Below are positions 37,467-46,450 of a DNA stretch of 64,000 bases, in pieces. Source of the stretch: Neopusillimonas maritima (lineage in GTDB: Bacteria > Pseudomonadota > Gammaproteobacteria > Burkholderiales > Burkholderiaceae_B); assembly GCF_003576595.1 (NCBI RefSeq), contig NZ_NQOU01000006.1, positions 120,229 through 184,228 of the forward strand, written 5' to 3'. Numbering within the stretch: position 1 is the stretch's first letter; the number at the start of each line of letters is the position of its first letter. A model generated the notes under the pieces. It was not told the DNA's origin, searched no databases, and was given only the letters and a program-made list of their open reading frames with translations. A program made the translations under genes and the position numbers.

Positions 37467-38834
37467 TTAAGCACGCAGTTGTTGTCGCAATTCGTCTAGC
37501 CGCACCGTGGTTAGTTGCTGCGCTGAAACGCTGGCTTTAACAGGGTCAAACAGACTTTTCACGACGTCGATATCCAGCTTTCCGGACAGGTCGGGGTCGT
37601 TTTGTACCGTTTCAGTGACAACGTCGGCTAAATGGCATTGCTTTGCCAATGTTTGGCCGGTAAGTTCTTCCATAAGCTGGTGAGCCGCCGGCCGCCCAAT
37701 GGCTTGGGCCAGATAGACTGAAACGGCTTCAGCAAAAATAAGGCCTTGTAAATTGTCGATATTGCGTCGCATGCGATCGGCGTCGATAACCAAGCCAGAA
37801 AACGCCTCACGCAAGGCGCTGACTGAGCCATGGGCACTTAGAAACAGCCCGGGCCATTCCGCCAGTTCTGCCTGCCAGTTACCCAGGCTGCGTTCATGCT
37901 CTTGCGGCAGAGTAGCCAGGAGCGTGGCGGCTTTTTGAGGGGTGCGTGCTGCGGCGGCCAGGGCGATCATGGCCGATACCGGGTTACGTTTGTGTGGCAT
38001 GGCCGACGAGCCGCCGCGCCCTTGTCCTGTGGGTTCGGCCAGTTCGGCCACTTCGCCTTGCGACATCAGGCTGAGATCTTTGCCAATTTTGCCCAGGCTA
38101 CCCGTTAGAATGGCTACTTCCAGCCCCAGACGTATCCAGTTGTCGCGTTGCGTGTGCCAGTTGCCTTGTGCCGGACTTAGTTCCAGAATATGTGCGACGC
38201 GCCGGGCAACGGCGGGGCCTTTCTCACCCATTACTGCAAGGGTGCCGATGGCGCCGCCAAGTTGTACCTGTAACGACATCTCGGCCAGGTCTATTAATGC
38301 CTGGCGGCTGCGGATCAGCGGTGCCACCCAGTTCACCATTTTGAAGCCCAGGGTGGTGGTTTGGGCAGGCTGCATGAGTGTGCGGGCCAATACCGGGGTA
38401 CGAAGGTGTTCCTCAGCCAGATCAAGCAGGCGCGCGCATAGCGGCGCAAGGTCGTTATCGATAACCTTCAGCGCTTGACGGGTCACCAAAACCGAACCGG
38501 TATCGATGACGTCTTGGCTGGTGCTGCCCCAATGCACTTTGGTGGCGGCCTCTTTATTTTCTCCGGCGACGGACTGGGTTAACGCTTTAACCAGGGGAAT
38601 GGCCATGCTGCCCGCACGCCGCGCCGCGATGACGAGTGCCGGAATATCGAATTTTTCTGCTTTGCAGTGGTTCGAAATAAGCGCGGCCGTTTCATTTGAA
38701 ATCAAGCCCTCCTGGGCTTGTGCCTGGGCCAGGGCAGCTTCGAAGTCGAGCATGGCTTGAACGACATTGGCGTCGTCAAAAACCTGACTCATTTCAGTGG
38801 TGGTAAGAAAGCTTTCAAATAACGGCAGGCTCAC
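37467..38834 (-). CDS. pcaB: 3-carboxy-cis,cis-muconate cycloisomerase
   Basis: 455 residues from the GTG at 38834, preferred because GGAG lies 5 bases upstream; a GTG at 38840 is also in frame. A member of the fumarase/aspartase superfamily: HWGSTSQDVIDT (first signature), LMQPAQTTTLGFK, and the mobile-loop signature GGSSAMPHKRNPV, which carries the catalytic Ser. It makes 4-carboxymuconolactone for PcaCD, whose gene starts 33 bases later on the same strand. Confidence 0.95.
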   Translation of the reverse strand: MSLPLFESFLTTTEMSQVFDDANVVQAMLDFEAALAQAQAQEGLISNETAALISNHCKAEKFDIPALVIAARRAGSMAIPLVKALTQSVAGENKEAATKVHWGSTSQDVIDTGSVLVTRQALKVIDNDLAPLCARLLDLAEEHLRTPVLARTLMQPAQTTTLGFKMVNWVAPLIRSRQALIDLAEMSLQVQLGGAIGTLAVMGEKGPAVARRVAHILELSPAQGNWHTQRDNWIRLGLEVAILTGSLGKIGKDLSLMSQGEVAELAEPTGQGRGGSSAMPHKRNPVSAMIALAAAARTPQKAATLLATLPQEHERSLGNWQAELAEWPGLFLSAHGSVSALREAFSGLVIDADRMRRNIDNLQGLIFAEAVSVYLAQAIGRPAAHQLMEELTGQTLAKQCHLADVVTETVQNDPDLSGKLDIDVVKSLFDPVKASVSAQQLTTVRLDELRQQLRA

Positions 38835-38852
38835 GGACACTCCAGAAAGACA

Positions 38853-38879
38853 ATCGGGGCCATGTTTTATGGCCCCGAT
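38853..38879 (-). terminator. Hairpin between the chemoreceptor gene and pcaB
   Basis: Perfect 11-base stem ATCGGGGCCAT / ATGGCCCCGAT with a 5-base loop. The T-run after it is weak (TTGTCTTTC), so termination of the chemoreceptor transcript may be incomplete. Confidence 0.65.
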
Positions 38880-38916
38880 ATTGTACGGCGTTGCGCGTGA
38901 GCCTGCTGCGTTGGGG

Positions 38917-40554
38917 CTATGAAGCCCTCAAACGCAGCTCGTCGGAGCCCACCATGGCGGGCCGGCCTTGGCTTTTTAAGCCGGTATTCAGCACGGCAAT
39001 GGCCTCGGCCAGATTGTCGGCTTCCGCCGAAAGCGTGCGTACAGTTTGGCTTAAATCATTGACCAGATTGGCATTTTGTTGCGTGACCCCATCCATTTGG
39101 CCAATGGCCTGGTTGATTTCACTTAGACCGGTGGACTGTTCAACGGATGCGGTGGTGATCTCGTTCATGATGTCGGTAACACGCCGCACCGATTCAACAA
39201 TTTCCTGCATGGTGTCACCGGCGCGGGCAGCTTGTTGCGAGCCGGCGGTGATGCGTGCATTGGAGTTGTCGATTAAACCTTTCACTTCCTTGGCTGCCTG
39301 CGAGCTTTTCAGTGCCAGGTTGCGAACTTCACCGGCCACAACAGCAAAGCTTTTGCCGGCTTCCCCCGCACGAGCTGATTCAACTGCGGCATTAAGGGCA
39401 AGAATATTGGTTTGAAAAGCGATTCCTTCAATAAGGGTGACGATATCGGAGATTTTGCCTGAGCTTTCGCTGATGCCATTCATGGTTTGAACGACTTCCG
39501 ACACCACTTCACCCCCGCGCTGGGCAATAGCCATGCTTTCGTCGGCCAGGCGGTTGGCCAAATGGGCGTTGTCGGTGTTTTGTTTAACCGTAACCGTAAT
39601 TTCCTCCATGGCCGCGGCGGTTTCCTGCAATGAGGCGGCCTGGTCTTCCGTTCGGGCCGACAAGTGGGCGTTGTTGGCATATAAAACTTGCGCCGTATGG
39701 CCAGTGGCGGTAATGCCACTTTGAACATCATTGGCAATGCTGATCAGGCTCTTGCGCATGATGTCGAGATAGAAATTCAAGTTGTTGACTTCTTTGCTCT
39801 GGCCTTCTTCGAGCTCAAGGGTGAGGTTACCGGCGGAAATTTGACGTGCCTGGCGGGCGGCGTCGTTCAACGAAGTGAGCATGCGCTGCGCGATGATCCA
39901 GCCATACCCCAGCATGCCGGCGGTTAGTAGGCCAATAAGGGGCCAGGCATAGTACTGATGAGATGCCGGAACCCCCCCCGTTGCCGCGTAGTATGCACTG
40001 ACGGCAATGGCGGCAACGCCCATGGCGCTGGTACGCAATATGCCCGAGCGCAAGCTGCGGCTGAACGGCCGGCCCACCCAATCGAGCAGGCGAAGTACAC
40101 CCTTGGGCACTTTTTGACCCTCGCGTACGGTGTGCCAACGTGCTTTGCCTTGGTTAATTGCTTCGTAAAATGCTTCAGCGGCCTCAACTTGTTCCTGGCT
40201 GGGTTTGATGCGCACCGAGGCATAGCAGGTGACCTCGCCGTTTTCCACTACCGGGTAGGCATTGGCCAGAACCCAGTAAAAACCGCCGTCTTTGCGCCGG
40301 TTTTTTACCAGCCCCAGCCAGGGCTTGCCGGCTTTCAGGGTTTCCCACAGATCGGCAAAGGCTTCGGGCGGCATATCGGGGTGACGAATAATATTGTGCG
40401 CTTTGCCGATCAGTTCGTCGCGCGTGAAGCCGCTGACTTCGATGAAAGCCGGGTTTGCATAGATAAGGCGTCCTTTCATGTCGGTTTTTGAGATCAGGTA
40501 CTGATCTTCGCGTACAACAGTTTCTACATTGGTCACCGGCAGATTTTTGCGCAT
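38917..40554 (-). CDS. Aer-like PAS-containing methyl-accepting chemotaxis protein
   Basis: 545 residues. The N-terminal PAS domain (about 10-125) has the Aer hallmark NPAFIEVSGFTRDELIGKAHNIIRHPDMP, which in Aer holds FAD and senses redox state or oxygen. Two hydrophobic segments follow (about 170-225), then a HAMP-like linker and the signalling hairpin with IAFQTNILALNAAVESARAG and ALKSSQAAKEVKGLI. A short C-terminal tail lacks the CheR-docking pentapeptide. It is inner-membrane anchored with its sensor in the cytoplasm. Its place next to pcaB suggests energy taxis towards aromatic substrates, as in pseudomonad pca-linked receptors, but no ligand-binding periplasmic domain is present. Confidence 0.92.
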   Translation of the reverse strand: MRKNLPVTNVETVVREDQYLISKTDMKGRLIYANPAFIEVSGFTRDELIGKAHNIIRHPDMPPEAFADLWETLKAGKPWLGLVKNRRKDGGFYWVLANAYPVVENGEVTCYASVRIKPSQEQVEAAEAFYEAINQGKARWHTVREGQKVPKGVLRLLDWVGRPFSRSLRSGILRTSAMGVAAIAVSAYYAATGGVPASHQYYAWPLIGLLTAGMLGYGWIIAQRMLTSLNDAARQARQISAGNLTLELEEGQSKEVNNLNFYLDIMRKSLISIANDVQSGITATGHTAQVLYANNAHLSARTEDQAASLQETAAAMEEITVTVKQNTDNAHLANRLADESMAIAQRGGEVVSEVVQTMNGISESSGKISDIVTLIEGIAFQTNILALNAAVESARAGEAGKSFAVVAGEVRNLALKSSQAAKEVKGLIDNSNARITAGSQQAARAGDTMQEIVESVRRVTDIMNEITTASVEQSTGLSEINQAIGQMDGVTQQNANLVNDLSQTVRTLSAEADNLAEAIAVLNTGLKSQGRPAMVGSDELRLRAS

Positions 40555-40625
40555 GAATAATTACTCTGATGTTGCAGGCGCAATGCGCGCCTTTCATTAC
40601 ACGACGGGTTGGCGGGCGTAAAGAA

Positions 40626-40660
40626 AACGCCCTTGCCAGATACACACTGGCAAGGGCGTT
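40626..40660 (-). terminator. Terminator of the oxygenase operon
   Basis: 14-base perfect stem (AACGCCCTTGCCAG / CTGGCAAGGGCGTT) with a 7-base loop, followed leftward by TTTTCTTT. It lies 35 bases after the substrate-binding-protein stop. Confidence 0.85.
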
Positions 40661-40694
40661 AACGACTGCTGAGCCGAATTGTTTAGTTTTGGTG

Positions 40695-41705
40695 TTACTG
40701 GCCGGCGTTTTGAACGAACTCGTTGGTGAACAAGTTGTTCAGGTCGATGCGGTTGCGGATGATTTCCTGGTCAAGGTAGAAGTCTTGCAGGCTGGACACG
40801 CGTTGGGGGTCGAAGCGGCCAACGGTTTCCTGGTCTGCATATACGTTGTTGGCGTAATAGGTAAGCACTTTTTCAACAAATGCTTCCCGACCCTTGTATG
40901 AAGGCATGAACGACACATACTCTTTGGCGGCCTGGGTCGGGTTATCGCGCACTTCTTTGAAGGCTTTAAGGGTGGCGTTGACAAATTTCTGCACTAGCGC
41001 CGGGTTCTTGGCGATCATTTCCTCAGAAGCCAATACGGCTTGAGCCATACCTGGGAAATATTCGCCGGTGGATTGCCAGGTCATGGGAATGCCTTCGGCT
41101 TCAACCATGGCGCCGTTTTCCGGGGCGCCAATCATGCCTTGTGCTTTGCCCGACGCAACCAATTGCCAGATTCCTACCGGGCCGGCCGCCTGAATGTCGG
41201 CATCGGCACGCGTTAGGCCGGCCTGGGCCAGCACGGCTAACGTGGCATAGAACGAGGTGTCTTGATACGACATAACCGTAATGCTTTTGTCTTTCAGGTC
41301 GGCCGGGGCGTTAATGTTGGCGTCTTTGCGCATCATCATTTGATGAAGCGCGCCGCCACCCAGCAAGGCAACGCCTTTAACGGGAATATCGTTCTGGCGC
41401 AAAATAATGGGGGTATCGCCCAATGCGCCACCGAGCTCGGCATTGCCGGCACCCAATTGTTTGCCAACATCGGCGCCGCCTTTAACGGTGACGAAATTTA
41501 CTTTCAGGCCTTCATCTTCGTAATAGCCTTTGTTTTGGGCCAGCATCAGAGGTGCAAATGCGATTACGCCGGCAGGAGCCGGTAACAGGTAAGTCATTTC
41601 CGTGGCGCCGGCCGAGGCGTTGGAGGTGCCCAGCCCCATGGTTGCGAAAGTGGTAAGCAGTGCTATGGCGGCCCCGCGTTGCAGTCGTTTCAGGTTTTGG
41701 ATCAT
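40695..41705 (-). CDS. NitT/TauT-type ABC transporter substrate-binding protein
   Basis: 336 residues with a Sec signal peptide (to NASAGA, about 33). The mature part is an SsuA/NMT1-like periplasmic binding protein (LLPAPAGVIAFAPLMLAQNKGYYEDEGLKVNFV, LGGALGDTPIILRQNDIPVKG, GPVGIWQLVASGKAQGMIG). SD AGGAGA overlaps the end of the flavin monooxygenase gene, and the start codons overlap by 4 bases. No permease or ATPase gene follows, so it must share a transporter encoded elsewhere. It probably delivers the substrate of the two oxygenases. Confidence 0.88.
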   Translation of the reverse strand: MIQNLKRLQRGAAIALLTTFATMGLGTSNASAGATEMTYLLPAPAGVIAFAPLMLAQNKGYYEDEGLKVNFVTVKGGADVGKQLGAGNAELGGALGDTPIILRQNDIPVKGVALLGGGALHQMMMRKDANINAPADLKDKSITVMSYQDTSFYATLAVLAQAGLTRADADIQAAGPVGIWQLVASGKAQGMIGAPENGAMVEAEGIPMTWQSTGEYFPGMAQAVLASEEMIAKNPALVQKFVNATLKAFKEVRDNPTQAAKEYVSFMPSYKGREAFVEKVLTYYANNVYADQETVGRFDPQRVSSLQDFYLDQEIIRNRIDLNNLFTNEFVQNAGQ

Positions 41706-42913
41706 TGTTTCGTCTCCTGGTGATGGTTTGGCGTTACGCCTTTAAATGAGTTAAGTGTTTCGAGTTGCTGGTAAAACTGATCAACTTGCAGTTGTGCTTT
41801 TTGCTGCATGTTGTGGTTGCGCGCCAGGCAACTGGCCGCGTCTTCGATGGCACCGGCTTCACCCACTTTACGTGAGGCATCCTGAACAAAACGGCAAACC
41901 GGATATCGAGCCGTGCCGAATGCTTCCAGAACCGATGTTTGAAACTGATGTCGTTGTAGAAGCGTTTTTAGAACAACCGCATCCTCAATTGCCATGGCGC
42001 CGCCCTGGCCCATGAAAGGCGTGGATGCGTGTGCCGCATCGCCTAACAATAAGACCCGGCCTTTATGCCAGGGTAGGTCGGCGGCCACCTCTTCAACGAC
42101 GGTATAGAGCACCTCGCTATGCTCCGAAACCTCGTTAAGGAAGGTGCGTGCTGGGCCTTGAAATTCGGCGAATTTTTCGCGCATGATGCGCGGCCAGTCT
42201 TGTGGATCGAACCAAGGGTTGCCGGGCTCCGGTACGGTGCCGAAGATGTAGAGTTTGTCGTCGCTAATAGGCATAATGCCCAGGCGTTTGCCGATACCCA
42301 TTTGCATGTATTTGTCGCGTAAATGGGCAGGGCGCGCATGTACGCTGCGCCAGACCCCGAAATGTGTATTGCGGGGGGATATTTCAGGGAAAATCAGTTG
42401 GCGAATTTGAGAGCGGATACCGTCGGCGGCAATAATCAAGTCGAACGTTTCTTCGTTGCCGTCATTAAATACGACATTTGCCGGCGCGGACGGGTCGAAA
42501 GCGTTCAAACGTGTAACGGTGGTGGCCAGTTTGATATTTACGCCCAAAGTGGCCAGCTTGCCAGCCAGAATGCGGTGAATTTCGCTGCGTTTAATACCCA
42601 AAATAGGCGGAATGCCGGGCGAGACGCTGGGGTAAAACACGTTGGTAATGAGTGCGCCGCTGTGATCCAGATAAATATTTTTACCATCGGGGAGAGCGAA
42701 ACCGGCTTCCAGTATTTGCGGCAGTACGCCTACCTGCTGCAGGGCTCGCAGGCCGTTGCTGTAAACGAAAATGCCGGAACTTTGAAACCGCCATTGGTCT
42801 TGTTTTTCAATAAGCGTAACGCTTAACCCCAGTTCGGCCAGGGTAATGGCGGTGGAACAGCCGGCAATACCGGCGCCCACGATAAGTACTTTTTTTATAG
42901 GTTGCGGATTCAT
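41702..42913 (-). CDS. FAD-dependent aromatic monooxygenase
   Basis: 403 residues of the PHBH/UbiH flavoprotein group: GAGIAGCSTAITLAELG (FAD), IIAADGIRSQIRQ (DG motif) and LLLGDAAHASTPFMGQGG (GD motif). It inserts one oxygen atom into an aromatic or heteroaromatic ring with NAD(P)H. SD GGAGG precedes the ATG, whose ATGA overlaps the end of the Rieske gene. The exact substrate is unknown; close relatives include 6-hydroxynicotinate and salicylate-type hydroxylases. Confidence 0.88.
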   Translation of the reverse strand: MNPQPIKKVLIVGAGIAGCSTAITLAELGLSVTLIEKQDQWRFQSSGIFVYSNGLRALQQVGVLPQILEAGFALPDGKNIYLDHSGALITNVFYPSVSPGIPPILGIKRSEIHRILAGKLATLGVNIKLATTVTRLNAFDPSAPANVVFNDGNEETFDLIIAADGIRSQIRQLIFPEISPRNTHFGVWRSVHARPAHLRDKYMQMGIGKRLGIMPISDDKLYIFGTVPEPGNPWFDPQDWPRIMREKFAEFQGPARTFLNEVSEHSEVLYTVVEEVAADLPWHKGRVLLLGDAAHASTPFMGQGGAMAIEDAVVLKTLLQRHQFQTSVLEAFGTARYPVCRFVQDASRKVGEAGAIEDAASCLARNHNMQQKAQLQVDQFYQQLETLNSFKGVTPNHHQETKQ

Positions 42914-43914
42914 TGGCCGGCCTCCGCCTGCGACAGCAAAGCCATAATTGCGTGGGCTTCACGCACGGCTTTGTCGGCTTTCAACCCCATAGGAGGATCG
43001 TTCGCCGCCCATTGTTGGTTGCGCTGTTGTGCTTGCGTAATGTCGACGTCTTCCATGTGAACGATACGGGTGTCGTGATCGAGCTGTTGCGAGAACGTGG
43101 TGTCGTTCACACGAAAGTTACGTGAAAGCGCCACGTAATAGTGATGAGAGGTATCCGTTTCAGGTGTAATGAAATGATCGGCCCTGAGGTCGACTTGTTC
43201 GGACTCGTTTTCGTTGCGAACAAGGACTGTCACGTTGCCGGGAGGCGTCCATTCCGCCATCTGGGTACGGGTAATAGGCGCCGCCAGTTCGTGCCATGCC
43301 TTATGTGCCGGGGCCTGTTGGGTGTTGTGAAAAATACGTTGGGTACGCACACATTGCCCTTCGGTGTGAACTTCCAGGGGGTCGTTACCCAGCCGTCGGG
43401 CGTCGAATCCTATTGACGCCGAGTGCAAAAAGGCCACATGAGACAAATCCAGCAGGTTGTCGCTCATGTAGCTGTGGTTGGCTTGTACATTGAAGTATTG
43501 CACAACGTCGGTATTCCAATGACTTGATTCGCGCCAAGGGCGGTGTGGAAGCGCTGTATCCGAAGCGAGTTCAGGATTCCCCGGAAATATCCAGATCAAT
43601 CCATAACGTTCTTGTGATGGGTAGCTGCGCACATGAGCGCGCGGGGGGATGGCGTCTTGCGAAGGAATGGAGACGCATTGGCCTTGCCCGTTAAAGGCCA
43701 TACCGTGATAAATACAGCGCAGGGTGTTGTTCTGAACCGTGCCTTTTGATAGCGGCGCCAAACGATGTGGACAGACATCGCGCAAGATGGACGGGCGGCC
43801 GTTATCGGTTCGGAACAACACAACCGGCTCGTTGCAGATGACGCGTGCAAGAGGGGCGCCTGCCTGGAGTTCCTGGCTGGTGCATGCAACATACCAGACG
43901 TTTTTCAGCATCAT
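42910..43914 (-). CDS. Rieske-type aromatic oxygenase, alpha subunit (VanA-like)
   Basis: 334 residues. The Rieske [2Fe-2S] ligands are C48, H50 (CPHR) and C67, H70 (CIYHG). The mononuclear-iron helix reads DNLLDLSHVAFLHSASIG, with the usual Asp and two His. Size and motif spacing match the one-component O-demethylase/hydroxylase group (vanillate demethylase and relatives). The reductase partner that would supply electrons is not in this operon. The frame starts with two Met codons; either could be used. A palindrome 27 bases upstream is a probable TetR site. Confidence 0.9.
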   Translation of the reverse strand: MMLKNVWYVACTSQELQAGAPLARVICNEPVVLFRTDNGRPSILRDVCPHRLAPLSKGTVQNNTLRCIYHGMAFNGQGQCVSIPSQDAIPPRAHVRSYPSQERYGLIWIFPGNPELASDTALPHRPWRESSHWNTDVVQYFNVQANHSYMSDNLLDLSHVAFLHSASIGFDARRLGNDPLEVHTEGQCVRTQRIFHNTQQAPAHKAWHELAAPITRTQMAEWTPPGNVTVLVRNENESEQVDLRADHFITPETDTSHHYYVALSRNFRVNDTTFSQQLDHDTRIVHMEDVDITQAQQRNQQWAANDPPMGLKADKAVREAHAIMALLSQAEAGQ

Positions 43915-43940
43915 GACTTCGTTTCAACTTAAAAGTTATT

Positions 43941-43960
43941 AATTCACTAAAGCGTGAATT
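43941..43960 (-). promoter_or_regulatory. Palindrome in front of the Rieske gene (candidate TetR operator)
   Basis: AATTCAC-TAAAGC-GTGAATT, perfect 7-base arms with a 6-base spacer, in the 68-base gap between the TetR gene and the Rieske gene. The size is typical of TetR-family sites. It probably controls the oxygenase operon. Confidence 0.6.
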
Positions 43961-43982
43961 ATGATGCTGTGGCAAAAACGGG

Positions 43983-44672
43983 TCAATTCGGGTTAGCGCT
44001 AGGTTTTTCCGGTTCGCTTTGAACGCCGTTAAGAATTAAGTCTGTTAAAAAATCGATATAACGTTGTTTAATCTCTTCTGGTGGGGTATTCGGGCCGAAA
44101 AGCTCCCGCAGAAGCGGCTCGGCAGAGGTAAAGAACTCGGTTAATCCAATGAGTGCAACGTGTAGAAAACGCGGGTCGACAGCCCGCACGGGGGTGTTTG
44201 GCGTGTCGTGCAACATGCTTACGGTAAGCGTCAAGCCCCGGGCGGTGACCCGACTTAGAAGCTCGTTTTCCGGGTTCTGCGCCGATTTTCCGTAGATTTG
44301 GTCGAGCACAAGGCGATGAAAGTGCGGGTTGGCCTCGATAAGGTCGATCATGCCGGTTAGGCGCGATTTCAGTTTGTCTTGCAGCGGCGCGTGGCTTTGC
44401 ACCGAGGGACGTACGGTTTCATGTTCGCCTTCGACCAGCCGCTGCGTGGCACGGGTAAGCAAGCCGTCTTTACTGCCAAAGTAATAACGAATTAAGGCTG
44501 GGTGAACGCCCGCGCGCTGCGCAACAGCAGCCAGGGTAAGTGCTTGGGGCGTGGTGTGGCGCAGTTCTTCAATGGTTGCGTCCAGCAGAGCCTCGGGGCC
44601 CACACCATCTACGGCGTCGGGCCGACCCTTTGCGCGCGGTTTACGGGGTTTGCGTGGTGATTGTGTTGCCAT
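43983..44672 (-). CDS. TetR-family transcriptional regulator
   Basis: 229 residues. A basic, low-complexity start (SPRKPRKPRAKGRPD) is followed by the helix-turn-helix LTLAAVAQRAGVHPALIRYYFGSKDGLL (about 40-68) and an all-helical effector domain of about 150 residues. It precedes the Rieske operon on the same strand and is probably its repressor, released by the substrate or product. AT-rich palindromic sequence covers its own start (ATAATTT / AAATTAT, 44671-44690), which hints at autoregulation. Confidence 0.9.
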   Translation of the reverse strand: MATQSPRKPRKPRAKGRPDAVDGVGPEALLDATIEELRHTTPQALTLAAVAQRAGVHPALIRYYFGSKDGLLTRATQRLVEGEHETVRPSVQSHAPLQDKLKSRLTGMIDLIEANPHFHRLVLDQIYGKSAQNPENELLSRVTARGLTLTVSMLHDTPNTPVRAVDPRFLHVALIGLTEFFTSAEPLLRELFGPNTPPEEIKQRYIDFLTDLILNGVQSEPEKPSANPN

Positions 44673-44858
44673 AATTTTGTACGAAATTATCTTGAAAAAG
44701 GGAATTTATTTCATTCTACGTGATTAAATAATTCATTAATATGATAATTAATTGATGTGCAATAGGAGCGCGACGGTTTTATCTGCCCCGGCTTTTGCGA
44801 ATTGTGGGGCTAACCAAGTATCGCCAGACTGGAGCTTCGTTGATGACCGGAGAGCCAG

Positions 44859-45131
44859 ATGAAAACAATTTGCCGCTATGCCCGAGAGCGCGGTCAGGGA
44901 ATGACTGAGTACATCATTATTGTTGCGTTGGTGGCGGTGGCCGCCATTGCGGTGTATCAAACGTTTGGTCAGGTCATTCGGGCGCAAACGGCCGCAATGG
45001 CGCAAGAACTGGCTGGTGAAGACGGGACGGCGCAGTCGCAAATGGCGCAAAGTGCAGCCCAGGCGGGCGCATTGCAAAGCGAAGCGAAAAGCCTCAAGTC
45101 GTTCACGGGTAACGCCGGGGCGGGTCAGTGA
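44859..45131 (+). CDS. Flp-like prepilin of the Tad locus
   Basis: 90 residues. A class III-type prepilin signal is clear: RERG|QGMTEY puts Glu at +5 after the likely cleavage site, followed by a hydrophobic helix (IIIVALVAVAAIAVYQTFG). The rest is a short Ala/Gln/Ser-rich helix. It is somewhat longer than classical Flp pilins (about 50-70), so it may be a major or minor pilin. GGAGA is a good SD. First gene of the locus; its TGA overlaps the next start. Confidence 0.82.
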   Translation: MKTICRYARERGQGMTEYIIIVALVAVAAIAVYQTFGQVIRAQTAAMAQELAGEDGTAQSQMAQSAAQAGALQSEAKSLKSFTGNAGAGQ

Positions 45132-46450
45132 AAACGTATTCCAAAGCGGAAAAGGGACAGGCCATGGTGTTGGGCTTGTTGCTCTGTGGCGTTGCGATAG
45201 TGGCGTTGCTGCATTATTTTTCCCTTGGGCAAGTCTTGGCCGAACGCACCCGGCAGGTTCATGCATTAGATACGGCTGCTTATAGCGGAGCGGTCGTGCA
45301 ATCACGCGCGTTGAATTTGTTGGCGTTATCGAATCGGGCCATGGTGGGGCATCACCTTGCGATGGGGCATTTGGTAACGCTGGCTTCATGGGCGCAATTA
45401 GGTGGGCATCAGGCGCAACAGCGTCTGCGCGCAAATCCGCCGGCTTTTCTTATCGGTATGTTGTTTGGTGTAAATCATGGAACAGCGTACGCCGCTTCAT
45501 CCGCTGCCCATGGGTTGCAGCGCGAAGCGCTGCAAAGCGGCCAACTGGGGCAGCGCTTTATACAGCATGAGTCCCGCGTGCACGACACATTGGCGGTGGT
45601 TCAGTCACAAGTGGTCTCAACGTTGGCGGGTACGCGCGAGGCGGCGATCAAGGCAGTTCTGAACCGGTATTACCCAAATGCGCAATACGATTTGACCATT
45701 ACGGCACCACCGGTTGGCCAATGGTTGGAACGTCGCGCTGCGCCGTCACTGCATCCTTTTATGCAGCAAATTGCCGGTGGTTACGGTTTCTTGCAGGAAC
45801 GCAACCATACTGCGCGTAATGCCTGGCTGGTAAGCCCGCGTTGCCCGACCAAGCGCCATCAATTGCGTCGCCGCGGCAACACAGTGCTTGACTCAAGTGG
45901 TCGTTGGGAGGCGGCTGATACTCAGTCTTATCATGCATTACGCTCGAACCGTTGGATAGGCTGTTATTTCCGCGAGTATGCAATGGGTTGGGGTTGGCTG
46001 GCGTCAAGAAGCACCAGCAAACTTTCTGCACCGCACGTCAATAATCCGCCCGACAACTTCTCATCGCAGCATTTTTGGCGCTGGGTGGCCGACGCCACTA
46101 ACTGGGATATTTTCACCGGGCAGGATAACCCCATGGCGAATTCGCGCGCGGTCGCTTCACGCGTCGTTTGGCCTACCCGGGGTTATGCAAGTTATTTCGA
46201 TGTGCGCCCGTTATTACCTGGGGTTGGTGAGGGAGTCGAGTCGCCATTTACGTCGTCTCACTCAGGGCGTTTTCGTTTCGCGGTGAAACTCCGGCGCGTG
46301 GGTTATGACAACTTGCGATACACGGTTAACAGTGCGGCCGAATCGTATTTTGAGAGGCCGACGCCGCGTGAAGATGGCCGTTATGAGCAGGCTAATTTAT
46401 TTAATCCTTATTGGCTGGCGCGGCAAGGTCCCGTGTCGGGAGGGCTCTAA
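45128..46450 (+). CDS. TadG-like pseudopilin/pilus-assembly protein
   Basis: 440 residues. N-terminal EKGQAMVLGLLLCGVAIVALL resembles the prepilin-type leader of TadE/TadF/TadG proteins but has Leu instead of Glu at +5. After the membrane helix come alternating helical and polar regions, with VLAERTRQVHALDTAAYSGAVV typical of TadG/putative Flp pilus-assembly proteins. The start overlaps the end of the preceding gene, and the stop overlaps the next ATG (TAATG). Confidence 0.75.
   Translation: MKTYSKAEKGQAMVLGLLLCGVAIVALLHYFSLGQVLAERTRQVHALDTAAYSGAVVQSRALNLLALSNRAMVGHHLAMGHLVTLASWAQLGGHQAQQRLRANPPAFLIGMLFGVNHGTAYAASSAAHGLQREALQSGQLGQRFIQHESRVHDTLAVVQSQVVSTLAGTREAAIKAVLNRYYPNAQYDLTITAPPVGQWLERRAAPSLHPFMQQIAGGYGFLQERNHTARNAWLVSPRCPTKRHQLRRRGNTVLDSSGRWEAADTQSYHALRSNRWIGCYFREYAMGWGWLASRSTSKLSAPHVNNPPDNFSSQHFWRWVADATNWDIFTGQDNPMANSRAVASRVVWPTRGYASYFDVRPLLPGVGEGVESPFTSSHSGRFRFAVKLRRVGYDNLRYTVNSAAESYFERPTPREDGRYEQANLFNPYWLARQGPVSGGL

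Noticed and set aside
44748..45434. 228-codon reverse-strand frame over the Flp-like and TadG-like genes
   Set aside because: It is antisense to two genes with clear prepilin leaders and has a Pro/Arg/His-rich composition typical of shadow frames.
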